A DNA stretch of 63,893 nt from JBNKWA01 sp050299555. GTDB taxonomy: Bacteria; Pseudomonadota; Alphaproteobacteria; Rhodobacterales; Rhodobacteraceae. The position numbers and the translations under genes were made by a program. Below the pieces are notes generated by a model, which was not told the DNA's origin, did not search any database, and saw nothing but the letters and a program-made list of their open reading frames with translations. Every line of letters starts with the position of its first letter. Positions within the stretch are counted from its first letter, which is position 1. Positions 27,197-35,703 of this stretch are shown here, piece by piece. The DNA is taken from NCBI GenBank assembly GCA_050299555.1, contig JBNKWA010000025.1, forward strand, positions 1 to 63,893, given 5' to 3'.

Positions 27197-27250
27197 CCGG
27201 ACCGGCGCCACTCGAACGGCCGGGGCGGCCTCCGCCAGGGCCAGAAACGA

Positions 27251-27277
27251 AAAGGGCTCGCGATCCGCGAGCCCTTT
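27251..27277 (-). terminator. Intrinsic terminator downstream of rpsI
   Basis: A perfect 12-bp stem (AAAGGGCTCGCG with CGCGAGCCCTTT) encloses the loop ATC. On the minus strand it is followed by TTCGTTTC. It lies 27 bp after the rpsI stop and may also terminate the convergent dehydrogenase transcript. Confidence 0.85.
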
Positions 27278-27304
27278 GCTTTTGATCCGTCCGGCCGACC
27301 CTGA

Positions 27305-27805
27305 TCAGCGCTTGGAGAACTGGAAGCTCCGGCGGGCCTTGCGCTTGCCGTACTTCTTGCGCTCCACCGTGCGGCTGTCGCGGGTCAGGAACCCGGCGGC
27401 CTTCAGCGGTCCGCGCAGGCTCGGCTCGTACAGCGTCAGCGCCTTCGAGATGCCGTGCTTGACCGCACCCGCCTGCCCCGACAGGCCGCCGCCGGCCACC
27501 GTCGCCATGACGTCGAATTCGCCATTGACGTTGGCCACGGTGAACGGCTGGCCGATGACCATCTGCAGCACCGGACGGGCGAAATACTCCGCCATCGTCT
27601 TGCCGTTGACGGTGATCTTGCCGCTGCCCGGCTTGATCCAGACCCGGGCCACCGCGTCCTTGCGCTTGCCGGTGGCATAGGACCGGCCCAGCGAATCGCG
27701 CTGCGCCTCGTATTTCGGCGCCGTCTCCTCGACCGTCACCCCGCCGGCTTCGGTGCCCTCGACGGCACCCTTCAGCTCTTCGAGCGACCTGATTTCCTCG
27801 GCCAT
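27305..27805 (-). CDS. rpsI: 30S ribosomal protein S9
   Basis: The 166-residue small-subunit protein S9. The conserved core starts RSYATGKRKDAVARVWIKPGSG, and the C-terminus ends in the basic tail KKYGKRKARRSFQFSKR that reaches the P-site tRNA. An alphaproteobacterial N-terminal extension of about 35 residues precedes the core. The start lies 1 bp after the rplM stop, forming the universal rplM-rpsI operon, and a strong terminator follows. Confidence 0.97.
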   Translation of the reverse strand: MAEEIRSLEELKGAVEGTEAGGVTVEETAPKYEAQRDSLGRSYATGKRKDAVARVWIKPGSGKITVNGKTMAEYFARPVLQMVIGQPFTVANVNGEFDVMATVAGGGLSGQAGAVKHGISKALTLYEPSLRGPLKAAGFLTRDSRTVERKKYGKRKARRSFQFSKR

Positions 27806-27806
27806 G

Positions 27807-28271
27807 TCAGAGGCTCCGTGTGTTCTTGGGGTTCATGGCGCGCACGTCCAGCGCTTCGGGCTGCTGCGCCTGCTGGCCGTGCTCGGCCCCGGCATAGACG
27901 CGCAGGTTCGAAAGCTGCTTGCGCGACAGCGGCCCGCCCGGCAGCATCCGCTGCACCGCCTTGTAGAGCACCCGCTCGGGATGCTTGCCGTCGAGGATCT
28001 GCGCCGCGGTGCGCTCCTTGATCCCGCCGGGATGGCCGGTGTGCCAGTAGTATTTCTTGTCGGCGCGCTTCTTGCCGGTCATCTGCACCTTGGCGGCGTT
28101 GATGACGACGACATTGTCGCCCATGTCCATGTGCGGCGTGAAGCTGGGCTTGTGCTTGCCGCGCAGCCGCATCGCGATGATCGAGGCGAGGCGGCCGAGC
28201 ACGACGCCCTCGGCGTCGATCAGCACCCACTTCTTCTCGATATCCGCCGGCTTGGCTGAGAAGGTTTTCAT
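27807..28271 (-). CDS. rplM: 50S ribosomal protein L13
   Basis: The 154-residue large-subunit protein L13. Family landmarks are WVLIDAEGVVLGRLAS, GDNVVVINAAKVQMTGKK, YYWHTGHPGGIKERTA and VQRMLPGGPLSRKQL. It is first in the rplM-rpsI operon. A plausible sigma70 promoter lies about 75 bp upstream. Confidence 0.97.
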   Translation of the reverse strand: MKTFSAKPADIEKKWVLIDAEGVVLGRLASIIAMRLRGKHKPSFTPHMDMGDNVVVINAAKVQMTGKKRADKKYYWHTGHPGGIKERTAAQILDGKHPERVLYKAVQRMLPGGPLSRKQLSNLRVYAGAEHGQQAQQPEALDVRAMNPKNTRSL

Positions 28272-28346
28272 TGCTCGGGTCCGGTTGTTCGGCCCCGTCG
28301 GGGCCAGTGTTCACCATGGCGACGGACATGCCGCCGCGACCGCGCC

Positions 28347-28374
28347 CTTCTACAGGTTTTGCCGGCCCAGTCAA
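28347..28374 (-). promoter_or_regulatory. Predicted sigma70 promoter for rplM-rpsI
   Basis: On the minus strand TTGACT (28374-28369) and TAGAAG (28352-28347) are separated by 16 bp. They lie 75-100 bp upstream of the rplM start in an otherwise non-coding 170-bp stretch. TTGACN with a TAG-type -10 is common in Rhodobacterales housekeeping promoters. Confidence 0.5.
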
Positions 28375-28420
28375 TGCGCCAGGCAAAGAAATATCCCAGC
28401 AAAACCAAGTTCTTGTGAGT

Positions 28421-28438
28421 GGGGTATAAGCATACCCC
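28421..28438 (-). terminator. Hairpin after thioesterase gene, possible terminator
   Basis: Perfect 7-bp inverted repeat GGGGTAT-aagc-ATACCCC, located 6 bp after the thioesterase stop. It lacks a U-run on the minus strand, so it is a weak terminator candidate; it could instead be an operator upstream of the rplM promoter. Confidence 0.35.
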
Positions 28439-28443
28439 CAAAA

Positions 28444-28866
28444 TCACCGCCGCGACGGCGGGATCGAGTAGGTCAGGCTCGCCTGCGCCACCGGCTGCTC
28501 CACCCCGTCCGAATGGATCAGCACGTCACCCACCGACAGCACCCGCCCCAGCTTCAGGATCCGTGCCTCCGCCACCAGCCCGCCGGGCCCCGGCTTGCGC
28601 ATGAAGTTGATGCTGCAATTGGTGGTCACCGCCAGCGCCTCGCGGCCGATCATCGCCAGGGTGACGATGTAGAAGGCGCAGTCGGCCAGCCCGAACAGCG
28701 TCGGCCCCGAGACCGTGCCGCCAGGCCGCAGGTCGGCCTCGCGCGCCTCCATCCGCACCCGCGCCCGCATCGGCTCCAGCGCCTCGACCCGGAACCGCCC
28801 CTGCATCTGCGGGAACACCTCGTCGAGGAAGCCATGCACCTCGGGAATGGTCAGCTTCGGTTGCAT
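28444..28866 (-). CDS. PaaI-family hotdog-fold thioesterase
   Basis: A 140-residue hotdog-fold protein. The active-site helix region is GGTVSGPTLFGLADCAFYIVTLAM, followed by AVTTNCSINFMRKPGPGGLVAEARILKLGR, typical of PaaI/YigI-like acyl-CoA thioesterases. The ATG at 28866 has AGGGGCAGGG upstream. It is divergent from an enoyl-CoA hydratase gene, in keeping with acyl-CoA metabolism. The substrate is unknown. Confidence 0.85.
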   Translation of the reverse strand: MQPKLTIPEVHGFLDEVFPQMQGRFRVEALEPMRARVRMEAREADLRPGGTVSGPTLFGLADCAFYIVTLAMIGREALAVTTNCSINFMRKPGPGGLVAEARILKLGRVLSVGDVLIHSDGVEQPVAQASLTYSIPPSRR

Positions 28867-28942
28867 CGCCCTGCCCCTTTGCCTCTGCCTGCCTTTTTGT
28901 GAGACTGTCGGGCGACACGCACGCTGGCAAGGGAGAGGGCGC

Positions 28943-29746
28943 ATGGACGATCGCACGGACGAGGCACTTATTCTGCGCGAGGATGCCGGCGCGGTGGCGA
29001 CCCTGACGCTGAACAACCCGGCCAAGCTCAATCCGCTCTCGGACGAGATGATCGCCGCGCTGACCGGCACCTTCGCGGCGCTGAAAGAGGACCGTGCCAC
29101 CCGGGTGGTGGTGCTGAAGGGCGCCGGCAAGGCGTTCTGCGCCGGGCACGACCTTCGCCAGATGCAGGCCGGCCGCCAGTCCGAGGACGCGGGCGCCGCC
29201 TATTTCGCCGATCTCTTCGGCCGCTGCGCCGCGATGATGTCGGCGATCCGTGCCCTGCCCCAGCCGGTGATCGCCCAGGTCCATGGCGTCGCCGCCGCCG
29301 CCGGCTGCCAGCTGGTCGCCGCCTGCGATCTGGCGGTGGCGGCCGAGACCACCCGCTTCGGCGTCAACGGCGTCAATATCGGGCTCTTCTGCTCGACGCC
29401 CATGGTGGCGCTCAGCCGCAACGTCTCGCCCAAGCAGGCCTTCGAGATGCTGGTCACGGGCGAGCTGATCGGCGCCGCCCGCGCCCGCGAGATCGGGCTG
29501 GTCAACCGCGTCGTGCCCGAGGACGGCCTCGGCGAGGCGACCGCCGAACTGGCGGCGCTGATCGCCGGCAAGCTCGGCAAGGCGGTGGCCATCGGCAAGG
29601 AGGCGTTCTACGCCCAGCTCGGCCGGCCGCTGGATCAGGCCTATGCCCTCACCGGCAAGGTGATGGCCGCCAACATGATGCTCGGCGACACCGCCGGCGG
29701 CATCGAGGCGTTCCTCAACAAGCAGAAGCCGGTCTGGGACCAGTGA
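28943..29746 (+). CDS. Enoyl-CoA hydratase/isomerase family protein
   Basis: A crotonase-fold protein of 267 residues. Oxyanion-hole segments are KAFCAGHDLRQM (residues about 65-76) and VHGVAAAAGCQLVAACDLAVA. One of the two usual catalytic glutamates is not obvious around GVNGVNIGLFCSTPM, as in ECHDC3-like members, so classical hydratase activity is uncertain. GGGAGAGGG precedes the ATG at 28943. It is divergent from the thioesterase gene. Confidence 0.85.
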   Translation: MDDRTDEALILREDAGAVATLTLNNPAKLNPLSDEMIAALTGTFAALKEDRATRVVVLKGAGKAFCAGHDLRQMQAGRQSEDAGAAYFADLFGRCAAMMSAIRALPQPVIAQVHGVAAAAGCQLVAACDLAVAAETTRFGVNGVNIGLFCSTPMVALSRNVSPKQAFEMLVTGELIGAARAREIGLVNRVVPEDGLGEATAELAALIAGKLGKAVAIGKEAFYAQLGRPLDQAYALTGKVMAANMMLGDTAGGIEAFLNKQKPVWDQ

Positions 29747-29795
29747 CCGGCCGCCGGCGCAGCCGGGCGTGAACGGCTCATCGGGGGGATCGACG

Positions 29796-31325
29796 ATGCC
29801 AAACCAGCAGACCGGTCAGCAACCCGGCCAGAACGTCGCCGTGGCGAAGAAATACGTCGACGGGGCCGCGGCGCTCGCCACCAAGATCCAGGCCGCGTCC
29901 GATGCCGCCAAGAAGATGCAGGCCGCGGGCGAGGACATCAACCTGATCCGCAAGGCGCTCGCCTCGATGTCCTACCTGCCCGAGATCGGCACCATCCTGC
30001 AGGTGATCTCGGCCGGGCTCTCGGTGGCGCAGTTCTTCCTGCCGATGAAGACAAAAGAGGACCAGATCCTCGACGGCATCAAGGAGATCACCGGGCGGGT
30101 CGAATCGCTGCGCACCGACCTGACCGCGCAGCTCAAGTCGCTGGGGCTGGAACTGGAGCTCTTCGGCGACAAGGCGACGCTCGCGCCCTTCATCGCCGTG
30201 GTCGAAAGCGGCAACGACACCCTCGGTTCCATCGCCGATACCCGGCTGACCGGCGGCTCGCCCGATTTCGCCTCGGTGCAGATCGACGACCTCGTGGGCA
30301 AGGACTTCAGCACCGCCTTCCGGATGTTCTACGATTTCAGCACCGGTACCGGCGTCGCCGACAACTTCATCGAAAAGGCCTATCAGCAATCCTACGGCAA
30401 TGCCGGGACGGTGACGCAGCTTGCCGACTACCTCACCACCATGGCGATGCTGGCGGTGACGCTCGACGCCTTCAAGAAGGGTGTCCTGGCCCGGCGCCAG
30501 CACGAGGCGAACGGCACCACCATCGACGACGACGCCCGGGTCGCGCTCGCCGACAGCATCGGCACCTTCTACCACGACAAGCTGGCCACCATCGGTGACA
30601 ACGGCATGACGTGGAGCAATCGCTGCATCGACCCCGACGCGCGCGCGGACCAGATCGAACGCTACTACCAAGACAACCGGTTCGGCCTGATGGCCGTGAT
30701 CGGCGCCGACAAGCAGGGCAGCGCCACCCGGATCGTCGACCGTCTCGGCACGCAGTGGCCATATCTGAACTTCACCGCCATCGTCTACGGGCCGCTGGCC
30801 GGCTTCGACAGTCACGCCTTCCGGGCCTCGGCACACTGCACGATCAGCCATTTCCGCAAGAACGACCTCGCCGGCCAGCCCGTCAATGTCGTCATCTACT
30901 GGGCCAACCGCCGCGACGGGGCCAAGCGCAAGCGCTCCACGCCGCCCGACCAGCCGCTGGTCTGGAACACCCGGGTCGGGCAGAGCAAGGAGGCGCACTG
31001 GGACCCGACCCACGTACTGTTCGGCCAGCTCAACGCCTATCCGCACGACCGCAACCGGCTCACCGGCTGGCGCAACCTCGACCGGGTCAAGGACATCTCC
31101 ACCTATTTCGCCCAATATACGATGCTGCTCGACCCGGCGCATCCCGGCCTGCAGGGCGGCATGGTCTGGGCGGCCTGGATCGAGGGCCCGGAATTCGACG
31201 TCGGTCTCGCCTCGGACAATCCGTGCCTGCTGGTCTCGAACGCCCAGAACTTCCAGATCTCGAACCGGGACACCATCTATGTCACCGAGGATTACCACCG
31301 GGTGATCACCGTCTGGCCGACCTGA
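29796..31325 (+). CDS. Hypothetical protein with helical N-terminus and hydrophobic segment, possible pore-former-like
   Basis: A 509-residue protein that I do not recognise. No signal peptide is present. Residues about 15-50 are amphipathic helix rich in Ala/Lys. Residues about 60-85 (SMSYLPEIGTILQVISAGLS and on to QFFLP) are a hydrophobic hairpin-like stretch, followed by an amphipathic helix (DQILDGIKEITGRVESLRTDL). This order recalls alpha-helical pore-forming or rapunzel-like proteins. The second half is rich in aromatic residues and Asp/Asn (YGPLAGFDSHAFRASAHC, VNVVIYWANRRDGAKRK, TIYVTEDYHRVITVWPT) and probably beta-rich. Only one start is well supported (ATG at 29796 after GGGGGGAT). 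Repeats follow immediately downstream. The pore-forming idea is speculative. Confidence 0.6.
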   Translation: MPNQQTGQQPGQNVAVAKKYVDGAAALATKIQAASDAAKKMQAAGEDINLIRKALASMSYLPEIGTILQVISAGLSVAQFFLPMKTKEDQILDGIKEITGRVESLRTDLTAQLKSLGLELELFGDKATLAPFIAVVESGNDTLGSIADTRLTGGSPDFASVQIDDLVGKDFSTAFRMFYDFSTGTGVADNFIEKAYQQSYGNAGTVTQLADYLTTMAMLAVTLDAFKKGVLARRQHEANGTTIDDDARVALADSIGTFYHDKLATIGDNGMTWSNRCIDPDARADQIERYYQDNRFGLMAVIGADKQGSATRIVDRLGTQWPYLNFTAIVYGPLAGFDSHAFRASAHCTISHFRKNDLAGQPVNVVIYWANRRDGAKRKRSTPPDQPLVWNTRVGQSKEAHWDPTHVLFGQLNAYPHDRNRLTGWRNLDRVKDISTYFAQYTMLLDPAHPGLQGGMVWAAWIEGPEFDVGLASDNPCLLVSNAQNFQISNRDTIYVTEDYHRVITVWPT

Positions 31326-31435
31326 GTTGCGAACCGGAACCTGCCCCAAAAGGCAAGGACATGGCGTTCCTGCACGGCCTCCGCGACACCGCGGCACGGG
31401 CCGCTCATAGGCTCAGGAACGCCTGTCCCCACCGG

Positions 31436-31504
31436 CGTCCCCACCGGCGTTAACACTTTTATCAATATGAATCAGTGGGTTGACCTACCGTCCCCGTGGG
31501 GACG
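31436..31504 (-). repeat. Palindromic GTCCCC repeat, type A (69 bp, inverted)
   Basis: Read on the minus strand it runs CGTCCCCACGGGGACG, GGTCAA, CTGATT, TGATAAAAGTGTTAACGCCGG, then TGGGGACG. It has the same 69-bp length as the copies at 36964 and 37284. An extra GTCCCC half-site at 31425 suggests a nested end. It shares its palindromic head with the first tandem unit. The gene-free interval 31326-31824 holds only these repeats. Confidence 0.7.
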
Positions 31505-31795
31505 CCCGGCTTGGGCCAGGGCAGGGTCAAGGCGCTCCGGTAAATCGCGGCCGGGCACCAACACCGTCCCCGTGCCTGCGTCCCCACGAGGTGTCCCCAC
31601 GGGAAATCCGGCGATTTCAAGCCCTTGACCCCCCGTCCCCATGGGGACGCCTGGCTTGGGCAAGGGCAAGGTCAAGGCGATTCCGGGAAACCGCGGCCGG
31701 GCACCAGCACCGTCCCCGTGCCTGCGTCCCCACGAGGTGTCCCCACGGGAAATCCGGCGATTCCAGCACCTTGACCCCCCGTCCCCATGGGGACG
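31489..31795. repeat. Two tandem ~145-bp type B repeat units plus a terminal palindrome
   Basis: Units start at 31489 and 31634, and a third copy of the head palindrome lies at 31780-31795. Spacing is 145 and 146 bp. Each unit reads CGTCCCC(A/G)TGGGGACG, GGCTTGGG, GGTCAAGGCG, GCGGCCGGGCACCA, CCGTCCCCGTGCCTGCGTCC, GAGGTGTCCCCACGGGAAAT and CTTGACCCC. The two units are almost identical, which implies recent duplication or gene conversion. Confidence 0.8.
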
Positions 31796-31824
31796 CTTCC
31801 CACGGGGCCGGAATCCAGGCGCCA

Positions 31825-32976
31825 TCACCGCCCGCGGGCGATCTTCTGATCCGGTGGATAGAGGCTCAGGAACCGCGCCCGGATCACCGTCACCAGCACG
31901 ATCACCGCCAGCGTCTGGTGGGCGATCGCCGCCGGCCAGGCTGCCGCCACCTCCACCGTGGCGATGCCGAGGGCAACCTGGCCGAAGACCAGCACCGCCA
32001 CCCAGTCGAAGGCCCGCCGGACCGCGATCCGGCCCGACCCGCGCGCCCGCCACCAGACGAACGCCGCCTTGGCCAGGATCAGGTAGGCCCAGATGCGGTG
32101 GTTGAACTGCACCAGGCCGAGATTCTCGAACCAGTTGCGCCAGCCCGGCGTCAAAGCGAAGGCATCGGGCGGAAAGACCTGCCCCGCCATCAGCGGCCAT
32201 TCCGGATAGGCGGCGCCGGAATCGGTGCCCGCGACCAGCGCGCCCAGCACCACCTGGACCATGATCATGGCGACAAGGATGCCTGCCAGCCGGGCCAGCT
32301 TCGCCTCGCGCTGGCGCCGGGCCTGGAAAAGGTCCATCTCGCCCCGGCGCAGCTGCATCGCGTACCAGCCGATCAGCCCCAGGATCGAGAAGGCCAGCGT
32401 CAGGTGCACCGCCAGCCGATAGGGGGCGACGTCCAGCCGGTCGCCGCTCAGCCCCGAGGAGACCATCCACCAGCCGATCGCGCCCTGCAGCCCGCCCAGC
32501 AGGCCGAGGCCGAGAAAGCGCTGGACCCAGCCGCGCGGAACCCGGTGGCGCAGCGCGAACCAGGCAAAGCCCGCCGCCCAGACCAGTCCGATCAGCCGGC
32601 CGAGCTGGCGGTGCCCCCATTCCCACCAGTAGATCGACTTGAACTCGGCCAGGGTCATGGCGCTGTTCTGCAGCCGGAATTCGGGGATCTCCCGGTAGAG
32701 CGCGAACTCGGCGTCCCAGTCCGCCGCCGACATCGGCGGCAGGGCCCCGGTCACCGGCCGCCACTCGGTGATCGACAGGCCGCTGTCGGTCAGCCGGGTC
32801 AGCCCGCCCACGGTGATCATCACCAGGACCAGCGCGAACAGAACGATCAGCCAGCGCACCGCGGCCGCCCGCCAGCGCTCGCGCTGCTCGCGTGGCGAGG
32901 GACCGGCCGGCGCCGGATCCGGCGCGGCTCGCTTCTCGGCCCCGACCTCCTCGAAGATGCTGCGCTGCCTGGCCAT
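31825..32976 (-). CDS. ctaA: Heme A synthase (COX15/CtaA)
   Basis: An eight-helix membrane enzyme, 383 residues, that oxidises the C8 methyl of heme O to give heme A for cytochrome oxidase. Conserved heme-ligand histidines lie in YWWEWGHRQLGRLIG, AVHLTLAF, FNHRIWAY and AHQTLAVIV. GGLTRLTDSGLSITEW is the family signature after the first helix. A hydrophilic 40-residue N-terminus is cytoplasmic. No cox structural genes are adjacent. The 3' end lies close to the tandem repeats. Confidence 0.93.
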   Translation of the reverse strand: MARQRSIFEEVGAEKRAAPDPAPAGPSPREQRERWRAAAVRWLIVLFALVLVMITVGGLTRLTDSGLSITEWRPVTGALPPMSAADWDAEFALYREIPEFRLQNSAMTLAEFKSIYWWEWGHRQLGRLIGLVWAAGFAWFALRHRVPRGWVQRFLGLGLLGGLQGAIGWWMVSSGLSGDRLDVAPYRLAVHLTLAFSILGLIGWYAMQLRRGEMDLFQARRQREAKLARLAGILVAMIMVQVVLGALVAGTDSGAAYPEWPLMAGQVFPPDAFALTPGWRNWFENLGLVQFNHRIWAYLILAKAAFVWWRARGSGRIAVRRAFDWVAVLVFGQVALGIATVEVAAAWPAAIAHQTLAVIVLVTVIRARFLSLYPPDQKIARGR

Positions 32977-33044
32977 TGCCCCTGCCCCGTCTACAAGCTT
33001 GCGGCCGTTACCTAGTCCGCATGCGGACGGAAGGAAAGCCGGGC

Positions 33045-33809
33045 TCAGTCATCGCCGCGTCGGCGTTCCGGGTGGCGCTCGGCCAGCGACCGGAACACCG
33101 CGTGCATGGTGCGGATGTCGGTCTCGGTAAGCGGAAAGCGCGAGAACATGTTGCGCAGTACGGTGAGCATGCTGGCGCGGCGGTCCTCGGGCCAGAAGAA
33201 CTGCGCCCGGTCGAGCCGCTCTTCCAGCCGGGCGATCAGATGCGCCCGCTCCTCGGCGTTCGCCGGCCGATCGGTCAGCGCGGCGGTCGCCGGCGCCTCG
33301 ACCCCGCCCGACCGCAGCCATTCATAGGCCAGGATCAGGACCCCCTGGCCCAGGTTCAGCGAGGCAAAGTCCGGGTTCACCGGGATCCGCACCAGGGTAT
33401 TGGCCCGCACGATGTCCTCGTTCTCGAGCCCCGTGCGTTCCGGTCCGAACAGGATCCCCACCCGCTCGCCGGCGGCCGTCCGCATGCGGGCATCGGCCAT
33501 GGCTGCCTCGGCGGTCAGGACCGGCTTGACCAGTTCCCGGTCGCGGGCGGTGGTGGCGTAGACATGGGTCAGCCCGGTCAGCGCCGCGGCGGTGCTGTCG
33601 CACAGCATGGCCGCGTCGATCACTCGCCCGGCGCCCGAGGCGGTGGCCCCGGCGCGTTCGTTCGGCCAGCCGTCCCGGGGGGCGACCAGCCGCATGTGGG
33701 TCAGACCGAAATTCAGCATCGCCCGGGCTGCCGCGCCGATGTTCTCACCCATCTGCGGCCGCACCAGGATGATTGCCGGCATCGCCGCCGCATCGTCGTT
33801 CACCTGCAC
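33045..33809 (-). CDS. trmJ: TrmJ-type tRNA/rRNA 2'-O-methyltransferase (SPOUT)
   Basis: A 254-residue SPOUT-fold RNA methyltransferase of the TrmH/TrmJ group. Motif 1 is LVRPQMGENIGAAARAMLNFG, motif 2 GILFGPERTGLENED and motif 3 IPVNPDFASLNLGQGVLILAYEW. A helical C-terminal extension (EERAHLIARLEERLDRAQFF) is typical of TrmJ, which methylates position 32 of some tRNAs. The start is a GTG at 33809 (GGGAGG nearby); GTG 33803 and the internal ATG before PAIILV are alternatives. Confidence 0.87.
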   Translation of the reverse strand: MQVNDDAAAMPAIILVRPQMGENIGAAARAMLNFGLTHMRLVAPRDGWPNERAGATASGAGRVIDAAMLCDSTAAALTGLTHVYATTARDRELVKPVLTAEAAMADARMRTAAGERVGILFGPERTGLENEDIVRANTLVRIPVNPDFASLNLGQGVLILAYEWLRSGGVEAPATAALTDRPANAEERAHLIARLEERLDRAQFFWPEDRRASMLTVLRNMFSRFPLTETDIRTMHAVFRSLAERHPERRRGDD

Positions 33810-33877
33810 GCCCCTCCCGCCCGGTCAGTGAGCCGTGATAGGGTTCAGCCGGCGAGCATGCAAGAAAGGGTGCGGCC

Positions 33878-34207
33878 ATGGCCTATGACGAGGGGATTGC
33901 CGAAATCATCCGCGACGATCTGTCGGACCGATCGGGCATCGTCGAGAAGAAGATGTTCGGCGGGCTCTGCTTCATGATGGATGGGAACATGCTGTGCGGC
34001 ACCTACCGGGACGGCGGCATGTACCGGGTCGGCGAAAGGAACGAGGCCGCGGCGCTGGACCTGCCCGAGGTCCGGCAAATGGACTTCACCGGCCGGCCGA
34101 TGAAGGGCTTCGTCCTTTGCGGCGGCGGCACCTTTGCGAACGACGACCTGCGCAGGACGCTATTGGGTCTGGCGCTCGACTTCGTCGGTGCGATGCCGCC
34201 GAAATAA
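33878..34207 (+). CDS. TfoX/Sxy N-terminal domain protein
   Basis: A 109-residue protein consisting only of the TfoX N-terminal domain. Signatures are VEKKMFGGLCFMMDGNMLCGTYRDGGMYRVG and MDFTGRPMKGFVLC. Full-length TfoX regulates competence, but single-domain forms are common and of unknown role. Its 3' end overlaps the convergent membrane protein gene by 48 bp. Confidence 0.85.
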   Translation: MAYDEGIAEIIRDDLSDRSGIVEKKMFGGLCFMMDGNMLCGTYRDGGMYRVGERNEAAALDLPEVRQMDFTGRPMKGFVLCGGGTFANDDLRRTLLGLALDFVGAMPPK

Positions 34208-35515
34208 CCCGGCAATCGCAAGGGCAGCGTCGGCGAGAAGCCACAGATAGAGCGGCTCGATGGTGTAGCGCATGCGTTCCTGCTCGCCGCCATTGCCAAG
34301 CACCGAGGCAGCGGTGAAATAGCCGATCATCAGGAAGATGAGCGCATGGACCCTGCCGCCGCTGGCCGCGCGCGCGCCACACCACAGAACGAGGCCGGCA
34401 TAGAAGCCGAGGATCAAAGTCCGACCTACCGCCCCCGTGCGATCCTGCAGAGCCTCCAGCGGAGCCATGACCTGCCATCCGACAGGATCGAAGAAGTAGC
34501 GATACGGAAGGGTCTCGTGCGCTCGCAAGGCCTCGCGCCAGCGCCCACGGGCCCAGGCGATGGGATCATCGGCGATCAGGGCCCGCGCGGCTGCCAGGCA
34601 CTCCCGCGACCGGTCGACCAGGCCGATATGGTTCATGTTCTCGAAGCCGGAACTCTTGACCTTGTCGGTCAGCGAGGGGTGCAGGTCGGGCCGTGCGATA
34701 GGCGGTGCGAAGTAGATCTCGCGATGCGCCTCGACGAAGCCACAATGCTCACGGAAGGCCTTCGATCGGCCGGGCGCGGTCTGTGCGACGTTCAGCCCGA
34801 CCCAGGTGGAGGCGGTGGGAAACCCGACCGTGACGGCGTTCTTCAGTGTCGGCAGCGTCCCCATGAGGACGGCCACGCCCAGCACCGCAAGCGATCTGCG
34901 GTCGATCCCGACGCCGACAAGCGCGGCGATGCCGGCCAGCACAAGGAAGACCGGGTGGAAGATGGCCCATATCCATGACAGCGCGACCAGGCACCCCAGT
35001 GCCGCCGTGTAGGCGCCAACCCCGCCGCGGCGCAGCCGCGTGACCGCGAGCAGCCAAAGGGTGACCAGAACAGCGGTCAGGTGCGGATAGAAAATATAGT
35101 TCTCGTAGTAGATCACCGACGGCTGGCATAGCGCGAGCAGCGCCAGCAGCACCGCCGGCCAGGGGCCCAGCCCCATGCGCCTCAGGATGGCAATAACCGC
35201 CAGCCCGGCAATGGCCGACAACCCCATATTCAGCCCGTGCAGGACCCGGGTCACCGCCTCGGCATCGTTTCCGGCCAGCTTGACCGCCGCACCGATGATC
35301 GCGTTCCACAGGGGTGGCTGGGCATGGAAGGCCCAGAGCGTTCCCCAGTAGTCGGCAGCCAGGTATTTCAGGTCGGCGTGCTGCCAGTGGTTCAGCACGA
35401 TCCTCGGATCCGGGGCGATGCCGAGCCAAGCGATACCGGCACGCGTCAGGGCGAAGAACCCGAGAAAGGCCACAGGCAGCCAGGGATTGTTGCGCGGCAA
35501 GTTGCGTGTCCCCAT
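34160..35515 (-). CDS. GT-C-like multi-pass membrane protein (glycosyltransferase family 39-like)
   Basis: A 451-residue polytopic membrane protein with about 10 hydrophobic segments. The N-terminal loop after helix 1 contains LKYLAADYWGTLWAFHAQPPLWN, in the position of the acidic lumenal motif of GT-C (PMT/ArnT-like) glycosyltransferases. The later loop (AREHCGFV-type region, about residues 230-300) is hydrophilic. The transferred sugar and acceptor are unknown, and no polysaccharide genes are adjacent. It starts about 190 bp upstream of, and divergent from, icd. Confidence 0.65.
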   Translation of the reverse strand: MGTRNLPRNNPWLPVAFLGFFALTRAGIAWLGIAPDPRIVLNHWQHADLKYLAADYWGTLWAFHAQPPLWNAIIGAAVKLAGNDAEAVTRVLHGLNMGLSAIAGLAVIAILRRMGLGPWPAVLLALLALCQPSVIYYENYIFYPHLTAVLVTLWLLAVTRLRRGGVGAYTAALGCLVALSWIWAIFHPVFLVLAGIAALVGVGIDRRSLAVLGVAVLMGTLPTLKNAVTVGFPTASTWVGLNVAQTAPGRSKAFREHCGFVEAHREIYFAPPIARPDLHPSLTDKVKSSGFENMNHIGLVDRSRECLAAARALIADDPIAWARGRWREALRAHETLPYRYFFDPVGWQVMAPLEALQDRTGAVGRTLILGFYAGLVLWCGARAASGGRVHALIFLMIGYFTAASVLGNGGEQERMRYTIEPLYLWLLADAALAIAGLFRRHRTDEVERQTQ

Positions 35516-35703
35516 GCGGTCACGTGTCGGCTATGCCTCGGTGCGCCGCGGCCTGCAAGCCGACGGCCCGAGGCCGGCACGTTGCCCGTTTTCCAATCTC
35601 TGGCCGCCAACGGCTGCAGCCATGGGTCGGCCCGCCCTCGGATACTTTCAACCCGCAGGCAATTCGGCTATTGCGGCCGAAACCGATTCAGCAGGAGCCA
35701 CGC

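Noticed and set aside
31489..31795. CRISPR array
   Set aside because: Only two long units of about 145 bp are present, with no alternating short repeats and unique spacers and no cas genes.
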